Source: Teichococcus wenyumeiae (GTDB taxonomy: Bacteria; Pseudomonadota; Alphaproteobacteria; Acetobacterales; Acetobacteraceae). Taken from it: a DNA stretch of 64,000 nt. The translations under genes were made by a program, and so were the position numbers. Below the pieces are notes generated by a model. That model searched no databases. It was not told the origin of the DNA and worked only from the letters and a program-made list of their open reading frames with translations. This document shows, in pieces, positions 1 through 8,899 of this stretch (position 1 is its first letter; every line of letters begins with the position of its first letter). The stretch lies in contig NZ_RFLX01000002.1 of NCBI RefSeq assembly GCF_003696345.1, positions 310,001-374,000 of the forward strand, given 5' to 3'.

Positions 1-230
1 ACGGCATGCTGCTGCGGCAGGTGCAGGCGGCGGGCGACACTTGCGCCTCAGCCGCCACCGCCTATCTCGGCCATAAGGCCTCCTGGCCCGCCTTCCTGGC
101 ACAGTTGGAACAGCAGCTCGCCGACCCTGCCCTCTGGCACGGGGCGGTGGAAGGTGCGCTGGCCGCCTTTGCCTGCTTCCACGCCGCCCTGGCCGCTGAG
201 CAGGCCGAGGAACCACTGCTGCATGCCTGA
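1..230 (+). CDS. Probable biliverdin-forming heme oxygenase, C-terminal end only (partial)
   Basis: Only the last 75 or so codons are present; the gene begins before the window. The tail is alanine-rich and helical, with a segment resembling the C-terminal helix of bacterial BphO-type heme oxygenases. The stronger argument is context. Its stop codon overlaps the start of the bacteriophytochrome (ATGCCTGA), and BphO genes often sit directly upstream of bacteriophytochromes because the enzyme makes the biliverdin chromophore from heme. The catalytic proximal histidine region is not visible, so the family call rests mainly on the neighbour. The upstream sequence would settle it. Confidence 0.55.
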   Translation, partial: GMLLRQVQAAGDTCASAATAYLGHKASWPAFLAQLEQQLADPALWHGAVEGALAAFACFHAALAAEQAEEPLLHA

Positions 231-2799
231 CGCTTCCACCCTGCTGCCGGATTCCTCTCCCGGCGAGGCCTTCGACCTCACCAATTGCGACCGCGAGCCG
301 ATCCACCTGCTGGGTGCCATCCAGCCCATCGGCTTCCTGATCGCCACCTCCCCCGATTGGCGCATCCAGCGCGTTTCGGCGAATGTGGCGCAGTATCTCG
401 GCCGCCCGCCCGAGGCGCTGCTGGGCACGCTGCTCCCCGACCTCTTCACGCGTGAGGTGCTGCACGAGATCGGCGGCCGCCTGCACCTGCTGCGCGGCCC
501 CAATGCGCTGGAGCGGCTCTTCGGCCTGCCGCTGCGCGAGGGCGGCGCGCCCTTCGACCTCGCCGTGCACATGGCCGGGGAACAGATCGTCATCGAGGCC
601 GAGCCCTCGGACCTGGAAGACGCGCTGGAAGCCGCCACCACCGTGCGCTCCATGATCACCCGCCTGCAGCAGGCGGAGGGCTTCGAGGCGCTGTGCAAGG
701 AAGCGGTGCGGCAGATCCGGGGCCTCACCGGCTTCTCCCGCGTCATGCTCTACCGCTTCCACCATGACGGCACCGGCGAGGTGATCGCGGAATCGGCCGC
801 CTCCTTTGTCGATTCCTTCATGGGGCTGCGCTTCCCGGCCTCCGACATCCCGAAGCAGGCCCGGCTGCTCTATGAGCGCAACTGGCTGCGGCTGATCGGC
901 GACACGGGGGCCGAGCCGGTGGCCATCCTGCCGCAGCGCGACGCGGGCGGGCAGCCGCTGGACCTCTCGCTCAGCGTGCTGCGCTCGGTCTCGCCCACCC
1001 ATGTCGAATACCTGCGCAACATGGGGGTGGCCGCCTCCATGTCGATCTCGGTGCTGCGCAAGGGCAAGCTCTGGGGCCTGATCGCCTGCCACCATACCGA
1101 GCCGCTGCGCGTGCCCTTCGAGCGCCGGACCGCCGCCGAGCTCTTCGCCCAGGTGCTCTCCCTGCAACTGGAGAGCCGGGAGCGGGAGATGGACCAGGCG
1201 CGGGAGACCGCGGCCAACAAGGTGCACAACCGGCTGATGGCCTCGCTCGGCGCCATGCGCCCGGGCAGCCGCAGCCTGGCCGATTTCCTGGAGATGCTGG
1301 CCGAGGTGCTGCCCTGCGACGGCGTCGGCCTCTGGTCCGCCCATGGCACGGCGCTGCGCGGCAGCACGCCGGGCACCGAGGATTTCGCCGCCCTGGTGCG
1401 CTTCCTCAACCGCGCCGCCTCCGGCACCATCTATGCCACCCACCGGCTGGGCGAGGTCTTCGAGCCCGCCCGCGCCTTCGCCGACCGCGCGGCGGGGCTG
1501 CTGGCCATCCCGCTCTCGCGCGGGCCGCGCGACTACCTCGTCTTCTTCCGCCGGCAGGTCTCCCATGCCGTGACCTGGGCGGGCGACCCCAACAAGCCGG
1601 TCACGATGGGCCCGGACGGCGTCCGGATCGCCCCGCGCAAGAGCTTCGCCGCCTGGCGGGAGATGGTGGACGGCCACAGCGCCCCCTGGACCGAGACCGA
1701 CATGCAGACCGCCGAGCGGCTGCGCGTGACGCTGCTGGAAGTGGTGCTGCAGCTCTCGGACCTGGCGGAGCGGGAGCGGCGCGTGGCGCAGGAGCGGCAG
1801 GAGATCCTGATCGCCGAGCTGAACCACCGCGTGCGCAACATCCTGGGCCTGATCCGCGGCCTGGTGAAGCAGAGCCAGGGCAATGCCTCCTCGGTGGAGG
1901 ATTTCGCCACCATGATCGGCGGCCGCATCCAGGCCCTGGCCCGCGCGCATGACCAGATCACCGCCGACAAGTGGCAGCCGGCGCCGCTGGCCGACCTCGT
2001 GCTGGCCGAGGCGGCGGCCTATCTGGAGCACCGCGCCGACCGCGTCATCCTCTCCGGCCCGCCGGTACTGCTGGAGCCCAATGCCCATACCACCATGGCG
2101 CTGGTCATCCATGAGATGATGACCAATGCCGTGAAATACGGCGCGCTCTGCGACCGGCACGGCACCGTCCGCATCGGCTGGCACCGGCTGGAGGGGGGCG
2201 ACCTGGAGATCCTCTGGAACGAGGAAGGCGGCCCGCCGGTGCAGGCGCCCAGCCGCAAGGGCTTCGGCACCACCATCATCGAGCGCGCGGTGCCGCATGA
2301 CCTCGGTGGCGAGGCCGAGCTGCGCTACGCGCTCGGCGGCCTCCAGGCGCGCTTCGTGCTGCCCGCCGCCCAGGTGCATGACGCCGCCGCCCCGCGCCAG
2401 GACGAGCCGCTCCCCGCCCCGCGCCCGGCCGAGGAGGAAGCCGGCCCGCTGGGCCGCCGCGTCATGCTGGTCGAGGACAACCTGCTGATCGCCATGGATG
2501 CCGAGGACCAGCTCCGCCGCCTGGGCGCGGCGGAGGTGGATGTCGCCTCCTCCGTGCAGGCGGCCTTGCAGATCATCGCCCGCACCCCGCCCGATGTGGC
2601 ACTGCTGGACATGAACCTGGGGCGGGAAACCAGCTTCCCGGTTGCCGATGCGCTGAGCGCGCGCGGCATCCCCTATGTCTTCGCCACCGGCTATGGCGAG
2701 GCCAGCGCCTTTCCCGAGCGGTTCCAACGCTCCGCCGTGGTGAAGAAGCCCTATACCCAGGCCGATATCCGCGCTGCCCTGCTCGGCTGCCTGGGCTGA
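223..2799 (+). CDS. bphP: Bacteriophytochrome HWE-type histidine kinase with fused receiver domain
   Basis: This 858-residue protein is a red/far-red photoreceptor kinase in the cytoplasm. The order is an N-terminal PAS domain, a GAF domain with the phytochrome signature FPASDIP near residues 204-210, a PHY domain, a kinase, and a C-terminal receiver. Cys22 in TNCDREPIH is in the place where bacteriophytochromes attach biliverdin. The phosphoacceptor box ELNHRVRN lies near residue 532. The WNEEGG motif and the lack of a classic HisKA box fit the HWE kinase family. The receiver starts near residue 745 with VEDN and has a candidate phospho-Asp at about residue 796 (LLDMN). The start at 223 was chosen over an earlier in-frame ATG because it gives a normal phytochrome N-terminus and overlaps the upstream stop. 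Confidence 0.93.
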   Translation: MPDASTLLPDSSPGEAFDLTNCDREPIHLLGAIQPIGFLIATSPDWRIQRVSANVAQYLGRPPEALLGTLLPDLFTREVLHEIGGRLHLLRGPNALERLFGLPLREGGAPFDLAVHMAGEQIVIEAEPSDLEDALEAATTVRSMITRLQQAEGFEALCKEAVRQIRGLTGFSRVMLYRFHHDGTGEVIAESAASFVDSFMGLRFPASDIPKQARLLYERNWLRLIGDTGAEPVAILPQRDAGGQPLDLSLSVLRSVSPTHVEYLRNMGVAASMSISVLRKGKLWGLIACHHTEPLRVPFERRTAAELFAQVLSLQLESREREMDQARETAANKVHNRLMASLGAMRPGSRSLADFLEMLAEVLPCDGVGLWSAHGTALRGSTPGTEDFAALVRFLNRAASGTIYATHRLGEVFEPARAFADRAAGLLAIPLSRGPRDYLVFFRRQVSHAVTWAGDPNKPVTMGPDGVRIAPRKSFAAWREMVDGHSAPWTETDMQTAERLRVTLLEVVLQLSDLAERERRVAQERQEILIAELNHRVRNILGLIRGLVKQSQGNASSVEDFATMIGGRIQALARAHDQITADKWQPAPLADLVLAEAAAYLEHRADRVILSGPPVLLEPNAHTTMALVIHEMMTNAVKYGALCDRHGTVRIGWHRLEGGDLEILWNEEGGPPVQAPSRKGFGTTIIERAVPHDLGGEAELRYALGGLQARFVLPAAQVHDAAAPRQDEPLPAPRPAEEEAGPLGRRVMLVEDNLLIAMDAEDQLRRLGAAEVDVASSVQAALQIIARTPPDVALLDMNLGRETSFPVADALSARGIPYVFATGYGEASAFPERFQRSAVVKKPYTQADIRAALLGCLG

Positions 2800-2855
2800 G
2801 GGCGCAACAAAGCGGCTCCGGCGGCATTCATGAACAGGAAGGGCCCCGTTCTGCA

Positions 2856-2884
2856 TTGGCGGCGGGGTTCAGGCCACCTATATT
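2856..2884 (+). promoter_or_regulatory. Candidate sigma-70 promoter for the Tim44-like gene
   Basis: TTGGCG at 2856-2861 and TATATT at 2879-2884 are separated by 17 bases. The predicted start of transcription is about 25 bases before the ATG at 2918, with a GGAGA ribosome site in between. The -35 element is only moderate. Confidence 0.45.
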
Positions 2885-2917
2885 CCTGTCCAAATGATGA
2901 CACGCAGGAGAGAAACG

Positions 2918-3919
2918 ATGCAACGTTCCGCCAGGTACCTGGCCGCCCTGGCCGTTCTGGCCCTCGCGCTGGGTCCCGCCCTGGCGGAGGCACGGCCAGG
3001 CGGTGGCTTCAGCTCGGGCAGCCGCGGCTCGCGGTCCTACAGCCCGCCGCCCGCCACGCGCACGATTCCGAACAGCACCGCACGGCCCTTCGACCGCACC
3101 ACGACGCCGGAAACCCGGCCCGCCACCCCGGCCAGCCCCGGCATGGCCGGCGCGGCCGGCGCGGCGCGCCCCGGTGGCTTCTTCGGCGGCGGCTTCATGG
3201 CCGGCATGATGGGCGGCCTGATCGGCGTCGGCCTGGGCGGGCTGCTCTTCGGCAATGGCCTGTTCGGCGGCATCCACGGCATCGGCGGCATCCTGGGGCT
3301 GATCCTGCAGGTGGTGCTGGTGGTCTGGCTGGTGCGCTTCGTGATGCGCAAGCTGCGCGGCCGCACCCAGCACGCCATGGCCGGCGGCCCGCGCCCTGGC
3401 GCCGTTCCCGGTGCCAAGCCGGCGGCAGCGGCGGCTGGCTCCTATGCGCGGCAGATGCAGGACATGCGCGGCCCCGGCGGCATGGGCGGCGGCCGTGCGC
3501 CCACCGGCACCCCGGTGCAGGTCGGCCAGGCCGATTTCCAGGCCTTCGAGCGCCTGCTGCGCGAGGTGAACGAGGCCTGGTCCCGTCGGGACGAGGCTGC
3601 CCTTTCCCGCCTCACCACGCCGGAGATGGCCGGCTACTTCGCCGGCGACCTGCGCGACCTCGCGGCCCGCAACTGGGCCAATGAGACGCGTGACGTGCGG
3701 CTGGAGCAGGGGGACCTTTCCGAGGCCTGGCGCGAGGGCAACACCGAATACGCCACCGTCGCCATGCGCTTCTCGCTGATCGACGTGACGCGCGACCTCG
3801 GCACCGGCCAGGTGGTGGAAGGCGACCCGCAGCAGCGCCAGACGGTGGCCGAGCTCTGGACCTTCGCCCGCCAGGGCGGCGGCGCCTGGAGGCTCTCGGC
3901 GATCCAGCAGCCGAACTGA
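2918..3919 (+). CDS. Tim44-like domain protein, secreted or membrane-anchored
   Basis: This 333-residue protein begins with a hydrophobic signal segment (residues 1-27). A proline/serine-rich stretch follows, then a glycine-rich segment (about 87-120), then a transmembrane helix near residues 122-145. The C-terminal third, from about residue 205, matches the Tim44-like fold (FERLLREVNEAW, a two-helix start, then beta strands ending in a WTF/WRLSAIQQ tail). In mitochondria Tim44 binds the import channel; bacterial Tim44-like proteins are membrane-associated and of unclear role. ATG 2918 was chosen because GGAGAG precedes it at the right distance; an earlier ATG at 2894 lacks this. A good terminator follows. 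Confidence 0.85.
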   Translation: MQRSARYLAALAVLALALGPALAEARPGGGFSSGSRGSRSYSPPPATRTIPNSTARPFDRTTTPETRPATPASPGMAGAAGAARPGGFFGGGFMAGMMGGLIGVGLGGLLFGNGLFGGIHGIGGILGLILQVVLVVWLVRFVMRKLRGRTQHAMAGGPRPGAVPGAKPAAAAAGSYARQMQDMRGPGGMGGGRAPTGTPVQVGQADFQAFERLLREVNEAWSRRDEAALSRLTTPEMAGYFAGDLRDLAARNWANETRDVRLEQGDLSEAWREGNTEYATVAMRFSLIDVTRDLGTGQVVEGDPQQRQTVAELWTFARQGGGAWRLSAIQQPN

Positions 3920-3943
3920 ACCGGCGGCAAGAATACCGTAATG

Positions 3944-3983
3944 AAAGGGGGTATGGGCCTCGTGGTCCATGCCCCTTTTTCTT
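3944..3983 (+). terminator. Rho-independent terminator after the Tim44-like gene
   Basis: AAAGGGG pairs with CCCCTTT across an inner ATGG/CCAT stem, followed directly by TTTTT at 3976-3980. It lies 25 bases past the stop codon and makes a start of the next gene inside this region unlikely. Confidence 0.75.
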
Positions 3984-4063
3984 GGCTCCGCAATTCTCGG
4001 GGTGTGCTGGCGGGCAGCATCGTCTATGCAGTCAGCTACAAACCGTGCCCGGAGACTTCCGCC

Positions 4064-4447
4064 ATGTCCGGCTTGTCGGCCCATGACGAATACCAGTTCC
4101 ATGATCGTCGCGAGGCTGGCCACCGCTGGCTCTGGCTGGTGCTGCGTGGCCTTGGCGTCGCCTTCTGGGGTCTCGTCACCTTCGGCCTGACCTTTGTCGA
4201 GCTGGTGGCCGAGGTGGTGGCGCCGCTGCTGCTGATGCTGGGCGGCCTCTGGTGGGCGCTGGGGCAGGTCGTCGCCGCCCTGCCCATCCCGCCCGAGATC
4301 CAGCCCATGGTGCAGTCCTTCCCCAAGCAACTGGTGGCCAGCGGGTATGTGCTGACACCTTCCGGCCTGATCGTGCAGGGGCTGTGGCTGCTGGCGGTGG
4401 TGGCCGCCTGCCGCACGCTCAACGGGATCATCGCGAAGCAGACCTGA
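4064..4447 (+). CDS. Small membrane protein, function unknown
   Basis: This 127-residue protein has two or three hydrophobic helices: about residues 20-45, 45-65 and near the C-terminus. A charged, His-rich N-terminus (DEYQFHDRREAGH) is probably cytoplasmic. I recognise no family. The start at 4064 places the gene downstream of the terminator of the previous gene; earlier in-frame starts would lie inside that terminator. The lipid-kinase-like gene begins 11 bases after its stop, so the two are probably co-transcribed and it may work at the membrane with that enzyme, but this is only inference from position. Confidence 0.65.
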   Translation: MSGLSAHDEYQFHDRREAGHRWLWLVLRGLGVAFWGLVTFGLTFVELVAEVVAPLLLMLGGLWWALGQVVAALPIPPEIQPMVQSFPKQLVASGYVLTPSGLIVQGLWLLAVVAACRTLNGIIAKQT

Positions 4448-4458
4448 ACACTCTGTCC

Positions 4459-5418
4459 GTGGAGAATCCGCCGCTGCGGCTTTGCGTGCTGGTGAATGCC
4501 GGTGGTGGCTCCGTATTGGGCCGCGACCTGGAGCCGGAGCTGCGAGAAGCCTTCGAAAGCCACGGGCTGGAAGCCGATATCCGGCTGCTGCCCGGCGATG
4601 CGCTGGAGGCCGCGGCGCGGCAGGCGCTGGAGCGCACCGGCCCCGGCCGGCACTACGATGCCGTGGTGGCGGGCGGCGGCGATGGCACCATCGGGCTGAT
4701 GGCCGGCGTCATGGCCGGCAGCGGCCGCGCCTTCGGGGTGCTGCCGCTGGGCACGCTGAACCATTTCGCCAAGGACCTGGGCCTGCCGCAGGACATCCCA
4801 GGCGCGGTGGGCGTCATTGCCGCCCGGCAGCTGCGCACGGTGGATGTGGCCGAGGTCAATGGGCGCGTCTTCGTCAACAATTCCTCCATCGGCCTTTACG
4901 CCTCGATGGTGGCGGACCGGGACCGGCAGCGCCGCCGCGCCGGCTGGGGCAAATGGCCGGCCATGTCCCTGGCCTTCTGCCGGGTGGTGCTGCGCTACCC
5001 GCTGCGCCGCGTGCAGGTGGTGGCCGAGGGCGAGAACGGGCGCTGGGTGCGGCGCTACCGCACGCCGCTGCTGTTCATCGGCAACAATGCCTATGAGGTC
5101 AGCCTGCCGCGGCCCGGCACCCGGGCGGTGCTGGACGATGGCAAGCTCAGCATGTTCATTGTGCGGAACCGCCGCCCCTGGGGCCTGCTGAAGGTGGCCG
5201 CCCATGCCATGCTGGGCCAGTTGCGGCACGAGCGGGATTTCGAGAGCCATATCGTGACGGCAGTGGAGATCCGCTCCCGCTCCGCCTGGATGCGCGTCTC
5301 GGTGGATGGGGAAGTGGTGCCAATGCGCCCGCCGCTGCGCTACGCCATCCGCCCCGGCGCGCTACGCGTCTTCGCGCCCTTGCGGGAGCGCGTGGGCGAG
5401 GAAGCCGGCGCTTCCTGA
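4459..5418 (+). CDS. Diacylglycerol/lipid kinase family protein
   Basis: This 319-residue protein belongs to the DAGK_cat family of bacterial lipid kinases (YegS/DgkB-like), which phosphorylate lipids such as diacylglycerol using ATP. The nucleotide-binding signature GGGDGT sits near residue 72, preceded by a strand carrying LVNAGGGS close to the N-terminus. The motif LGTLNHFAKDLGLP follows, as in this family. The C-terminal half (about 140-319) is the beta-rich second lobe. GTG 4459 was chosen because it starts just before the first conserved strand; the reading frame is open much further upstream but overlaps the previous gene. The exact lipid substrate cannot be read from sequence. Confidence 0.85.
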   Translation: MENPPLRLCVLVNAGGGSVLGRDLEPELREAFESHGLEADIRLLPGDALEAAARQALERTGPGRHYDAVVAGGGDGTIGLMAGVMAGSGRAFGVLPLGTLNHFAKDLGLPQDIPGAVGVIAARQLRTVDVAEVNGRVFVNNSSIGLYASMVADRDRQRRRAGWGKWPAMSLAFCRVVLRYPLRRVQVVAEGENGRWVRRYRTPLLFIGNNAYEVSLPRPGTRAVLDDGKLSMFIVRNRRPWGLLKVAAHAMLGQLRHERDFESHIVTAVEIRSRSAWMRVSVDGEVVPMRPPLRYAIRPGALRVFAPLRERVGEEAGAS

Positions 5419-5419
5419 C

Positions 5420-5863
5420 CTAGCCGCCGCAGAGGGCGATCAACGTCGCGTGGTCCGGCGTGCCGGCATAGAAGCGGTCCAGCGCCTGGCGGAAGAGGCG
5501 CTCCCGCGGCCGCGCCAGGGCGAAGAGCGTCATGGAGGACTGGAACTTCATGTCGTCCGGGCTGCCGAAGAGCTCATAGGCGCTGCGGCCCTGCACGTCA
5601 TTGGCCAGGGCGGTGCATTCCAGCAGCCGCGCGCCCAGCACCGGATGGTTCAGATAGGCGCGCGCTTCCTCCAGCGAGCCGATGGCGTAGCGGCGCGACA
5701 TCTCGCTCTGGCCCAGGCCGGCGAGCTGCGGAAAGACGAACCACATCCAGTGGCTGCGCTTCCTTCCCTGCCGCAACTCCCGCCGCACCGCCGCCATCAC
5801 CGGCTCCTGTGCCAGGACGAAGCGGTCGAGGTCATAGGTCTCGAGGGTGAGTGTTTCGAGCAT
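5420..5863 (-). CDS. DUF1810 family protein
   Basis: This 147-residue protein has the conserved features of the DUF1810 family: an N-terminal YDLDRFVLAQ motif, the central SHWMWFVFPQL block, and a SSMTLFA motif. The family is small, cytoplasmic and of unknown biochemical role, so only the family call is safe. Its ATG lies two bases after the stop of the small gene upstream, which suggests translational coupling at the end of the glycolate oxidase run. Its stop is two bases from the stop of the convergent lipid-kinase gene, with no visible terminator between them. Confidence 0.85.
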   Translation of the reverse strand: MLETLTLETYDLDRFVLAQEPVMAAVRRELRQGRKRSHWMWFVFPQLAGLGQSEMSRRYAIGSLEEARAYLNHPVLGARLLECTALANDVQGRSAYELFGSPDDMKFQSSMTLFALARPRERLFRQALDRFYAGTPDHATLIALCGG

Positions 5864-5865
5864 GG

Positions 5866-6060
5866 CTAATGCCCCGCCGAATCGAGTTCAGCCAGCCAGA
5901 TCTCGGCCGCATCGGCGGCCGCCTCGTCTGGCGCGGTGATGCGAAGCTTGCCGGCATCCTCTGGCGCTGGCGCGATGGCAACGCCCGGTGCCTTGTATTC
6001 GCCCAGGATCTCCTGGTCGGCGCTGATGAACACAGGGCGGACGACGGTGCGTGTGACCAT
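5866..6060 (-). CDS. Small hypothetical protein after glcF
   Basis: This 64-residue acidic protein is not one I recognise. It starts with a short beta-rich part (VVRPVFISADQEILGEY) and ends with an acidic, alanine-rich helix. The start at 6060 was preferred over 6087 because it removes a Cys-containing extension lacking a ribosome site. It lies 53 bases after glcF and just before the DUF1810 gene on the same strand, so it is likely the penultimate gene of that transcript. Confidence 0.5.
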   Translation of the reverse strand: MVTRTVVRPVFISADQEILGEYKAPGVAIAPAPEDAGKLRITAPDEAAADAAEIWLAELDSAGH

Positions 6061-6113
6061 GGCAGGGTCCCGACAATGCGACACCACAACGCGTCATCCG
6101 CTGTTTCGTTGCA

Positions 6114-7454
6114 TCATCCCGCCATCGATTCCACGATTTTTTGCTCCGGTGCCGAGGGCAATGCCTCTGGCCGCGGCCCGCCGGCCATCCAGTCCAGCAA
6201 TTCCACCGTGTGCACCACCGGCATGCCACCAGCGCCGCCCAGTTGCGTCAGGCAACCGATATTGCCGCTGGCCACCACGGTGGCGCCGGTGCGGCGCAGG
6301 TTCTCCAGCTTCCGTTCCCGCAACTGGCCGGCGATGGCGGGCTGCATCAGGTTGTAGGTGCCGGCGGAGCCGCAGCAGAGATGCCCCTCCGCCGGTTCCC
6401 GCAGCGTGAAGCCGGCGCGGGAGAGCAGTTGCTTCGGCACGCCCGTGATCTTCTGGCCATGCTGCAGGCTGCAGGCGGCGTGATAGGCGACGGTGATGCC
6501 CGGCGCCTCCCGCGCCGGCTCATAGCCGAATTGCAGCAGCACTTCCGAGACATCGCGCGCCAGCCCCGCCACCGCCGCCGCCTGGGCGGCGCGCGGCGTC
6601 TCGCGGAACATGAAGCCATAGTCCTTCACCGTGGTGCCGCAGCCGGAGGCATTGACCACGATGGCATCCAGCCCCTCCCCCGCCATCTCGCGCGTCCAGG
6701 CGTCGATATTGGCGGCGGCCAGGGCCATGGCGGGGTCGTGCTGGCCCATGTGGTGGTTCAGCGCGCCGCAGCAGCCCTGCCCCTCCGCCACCACCACTTC
6801 CACGCCCATGCGGGTCAGCAGGCGGATGGTGGCGGCGTTGATGGAAGGCGCCAGCACCGTCTGGGCGCAGCCGGTCAGCAGCGCCACGCGGCCGCGCCGG
6901 GCGCCTTCCGCCCGGTGCACCTTTGGCGCCGGGGCATGGCCGGCATCGGGCAGCGCGGCGGGGGCCAGGGAGAGCATGGCGCGCAGCCGCTGCGCCAGCA
7001 TCGATTCACCCGGCACCAGCCCGCGCAAAGGCCGCGCCAGCATGGCGGCGCGCAGCGCCAGCCGGAAGCGCCCCGGATAGGGCAGCAGCAGGCCCAGCGC
7101 CCGGCGCAGCATCCGCTCCGGCCAGGGGCGGGTATAGGTCTGCTCGATATAGGTCCGCGCGTGGTCCACCAGGTGCATGTAGTTCACGCCCGAGGGACAG
7201 GTGGTCATGCAGGAAAGGCAGGAGAGGCAGCGGTCCACATGCTTCACCACCTCGGGTGTGGCAGGCTTGCCACCCTCCAGCATGTCCTTGATCAGGTAGA
7301 TGCGCCCCCGGGGGCTATCCAGCTCATCGCCCAGCAGCACGAAGGTGGGGCAGGTGGCGGTGCAGAAGCCGCAATGCACGCAGGTGCGCAGGATGGTGTT
7401 GGACTCCCGCGTATCGGGGTCCTTGAGCTGCTCGGGGCTGAAGCTGGTCTGCAT
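6114..7454 (-). CDS. glcF: Glycolate oxidase iron-sulfur subunit GlcF
   Basis: This 446-residue protein carries electrons from the flavin subunits of glycolate oxidase to the respiratory chain. Two ferredoxin-type cluster motifs are complete: Cys25/28/31 with Cys35-Pro, and Cys76/79/82 with Cys86-Pro. Two CCG-domain motifs follow (GCCGALNHH and LCCGSAGTY), as in GlcF and heterodisulfide-reductase-like subunits. The start at 7454 follows a strong GGGAGAGAA ribosome site. It is the third gene of glcD-glcE-glcF but is separated from glcE by 242 bases without a convincing gene, which is longer than the other spacings here. Confidence 0.95.
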   Translation of the reverse strand: MQTSFSPEQLKDPDTRESNTILRTCVHCGFCTATCPTFVLLGDELDSPRGRIYLIKDMLEGGKPATPEVVKHVDRCLSCLSCMTTCPSGVNYMHLVDHARTYIEQTYTRPWPERMLRRALGLLLPYPGRFRLALRAAMLARPLRGLVPGESMLAQRLRAMLSLAPAALPDAGHAPAPKVHRAEGARRGRVALLTGCAQTVLAPSINAATIRLLTRMGVEVVVAEGQGCCGALNHHMGQHDPAMALAAANIDAWTREMAGEGLDAIVVNASGCGTTVKDYGFMFRETPRAAQAAAVAGLARDVSEVLLQFGYEPAREAPGITVAYHAACSLQHGQKITGVPKQLLSRAGFTLREPAEGHLCCGSAGTYNLMQPAIAGQLRERKLENLRRTGATVVASGNIGCLTQLGGAGGMPVVHTVELLDWMAGGPRPEALPSAPEQKIVESMAG

Positions 7455-7696
7455 CCCTGTTCTCTCCCTGTGCCGACAGCCTGCGGGGCGGCCAGCGCCG
7501 ATGCAAGCCCATGCCGGCGGCCGGCGATGCCGCCATGATCCCGCCTGTTTCCCGCCCTGCCGGTGCCCCGGCACCCTCGCAGGCTGCACCGCGCCGCGGC
7601 AGCGCGGCAGGCACCCCGCCGGTCCGGCCCCCGCCCCGCCTCCCCCCAGAAGCCGGGCGGCGGCATGAAGCCGGCGGGGCTGCCGTGTTCCGCCGC

Positions 7697-8899
7697 TCAG
7701 GCCCCGGCGCGCATCCGGCCTGGGTTCAGCACGCCGGCGGGGTCCATCGCTGCCTTGACCCGCGCGGCGATGGCGGCCAGCGGCGCCGGTTCCTCCGGCA
7801 GCACGGCCACACTGGCGCGCAGCGCATCGGGCGCGCGAAAGAGCGTGAAGGTACCGTGCGCCTCCCGCGCCGCGCGCATCACCGCCTCATGCGCCGCAGC
7901 GGTCGCCGGGCCGGCGGTCCAGACCAGCCCGCCGCCCCAGTCCAGCAGCAGCCGGGCGCCGAAGGCATCCCGCAGCGCCGCCGCCACCGCCGGCCCGGCC
8001 TGCGGGCGGACGGAAAGGCGCCAGACCGCCTCCTCCTCCCCAACCGGCCCCAGCGGCGCGGCGTCCCGCACCGCGCGCCACAGCGCCGCCGAGGCCTCCG
8101 CTTCCAGCACCCTCAGCGTGCCGAAGCGCTCCAGCAGGGCGCGCAGGGCGCTGCTCCGGTGCGGCAGAAACTCGAAGAAATCCTCCAGCCGCAGCAGGGC
8201 GGTGGGGCCGGACAGGCCGTGTTCCGCATCGCCTTCCGGCAGCAGCGCCGCGCCGGTGACGCCGAAGGGGCTGCCCAGCCCGGCGGAAAGCACCGCCACG
8301 CCCTGCGCCAGCGAATCGACGGCAATGGCCAGGGTGGCCTGCGTCTCGGCGCGGGGCAGCACCTTCAGGGTGATCTCGGTCAGGATGCCCAGGGTGCCAT
8401 GGCTGCCGGCCAGCAGCTTGCGCAGGTCCAGCCCCGTGACGTCCTTGTGGACCCGGCCGCCGGAGCGCACCACCTCGGCATGGCCGGTCACGGCGCGCAC
8501 GCCCAGCACGTGGTCCCGCGTGGCGCCACTCGCAAAGATGCGGCGCGGGCCGGTGAGATTGGCGCCGACGATGCCGCCCAGGGTCGCGGGGGCCGTGGTG
8601 CCCATCAGCGCGGAGAAATCCGGCGGCTCGCCGATCAGCATCTGGCCGCGCTCGGCCAGGGCGGCCTCGATCTCCGGGATCGGCGTGCCGGCGCGGGCGC
8701 TGAGCACCATCTCCTGCGGCTTGTAGAGCGTGATGCCGGCCAGCGCGCGGGTGGAAAGCCCCCGCGCCGCCTGCACCGGCCGCAGGCTGGCGCGCTTGGT
8801 GCCATTGCCTTCCACCGCCAGCGGCGCGCGATCGGCCGACGCCGCGCGCACCGCCTCCACCACGCCCGCCTCATCGGCCGGGCAGAGCAGCCCGCTCAA
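7697..8899 (-). CDS. glcE: Glycolate oxidase FAD-binding subunit GlcE
   Basis: This 400-residue protein is the second flavoprotein subunit of glycolate oxidase, which converts glycolate to glyoxylate. It has the FAD_binding_4 (PCMH-type) fold near the N-terminus (PLAVEGNGTKRAS, LSARAGTPIPEIEAAL and GGIVGANLTGPRR) and is shorter than GlcD, as expected for GlcE. Its ATG overlaps the glcD stop codon by four bases, so the two subunits are probably translationally coupled. Confidence 0.93.
   Translation of the reverse strand: MSGLLCPADEAGVVEAVRAASADRAPLAVEGNGTKRASLRPVQAARGLSTRALAGITLYKPQEMVLSARAGTPIPEIEAALAERGQMLIGEPPDFSALMGTTAPATLGGIVGANLTGPRRIFASGATRDHVLGVRAVTGHAEVVRSGGRVHKDVTGLDLRKLLAGSHGTLGILTEITLKVLPRAETQATLAIAVDSLAQGVAVLSAGLGSPFGVTGAALLPEGDAEHGLSGPTALLRLEDFFEFLPHRSSALRALLERFGTLRVLEAEASAALWRAVRDAAPLGPVGEEEAVWRLSVRPQAGPAVAAALRDAFGARLLLDWGGGLVWTAGPATAAAHEAVMRAAREAHGTFTLFRAPDALRASVAVLPEEPAPLAAIAARVKAAMDPAGVLNPGRMRAGA

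Noticed and set aside
2828-4330. Long minus-strand frame of 500 codons
   Set aside because: It is opposite well-supported plus-strand genes and has the His/Gly/Ala-rich composition typical of GC-rich shadow frames.
7455-7696. A small gene in the 242-base gap between glcE and glcF
   Set aside because: Several frames are open, but none has a ribosome site with a credible protein composition. I list no gene there.
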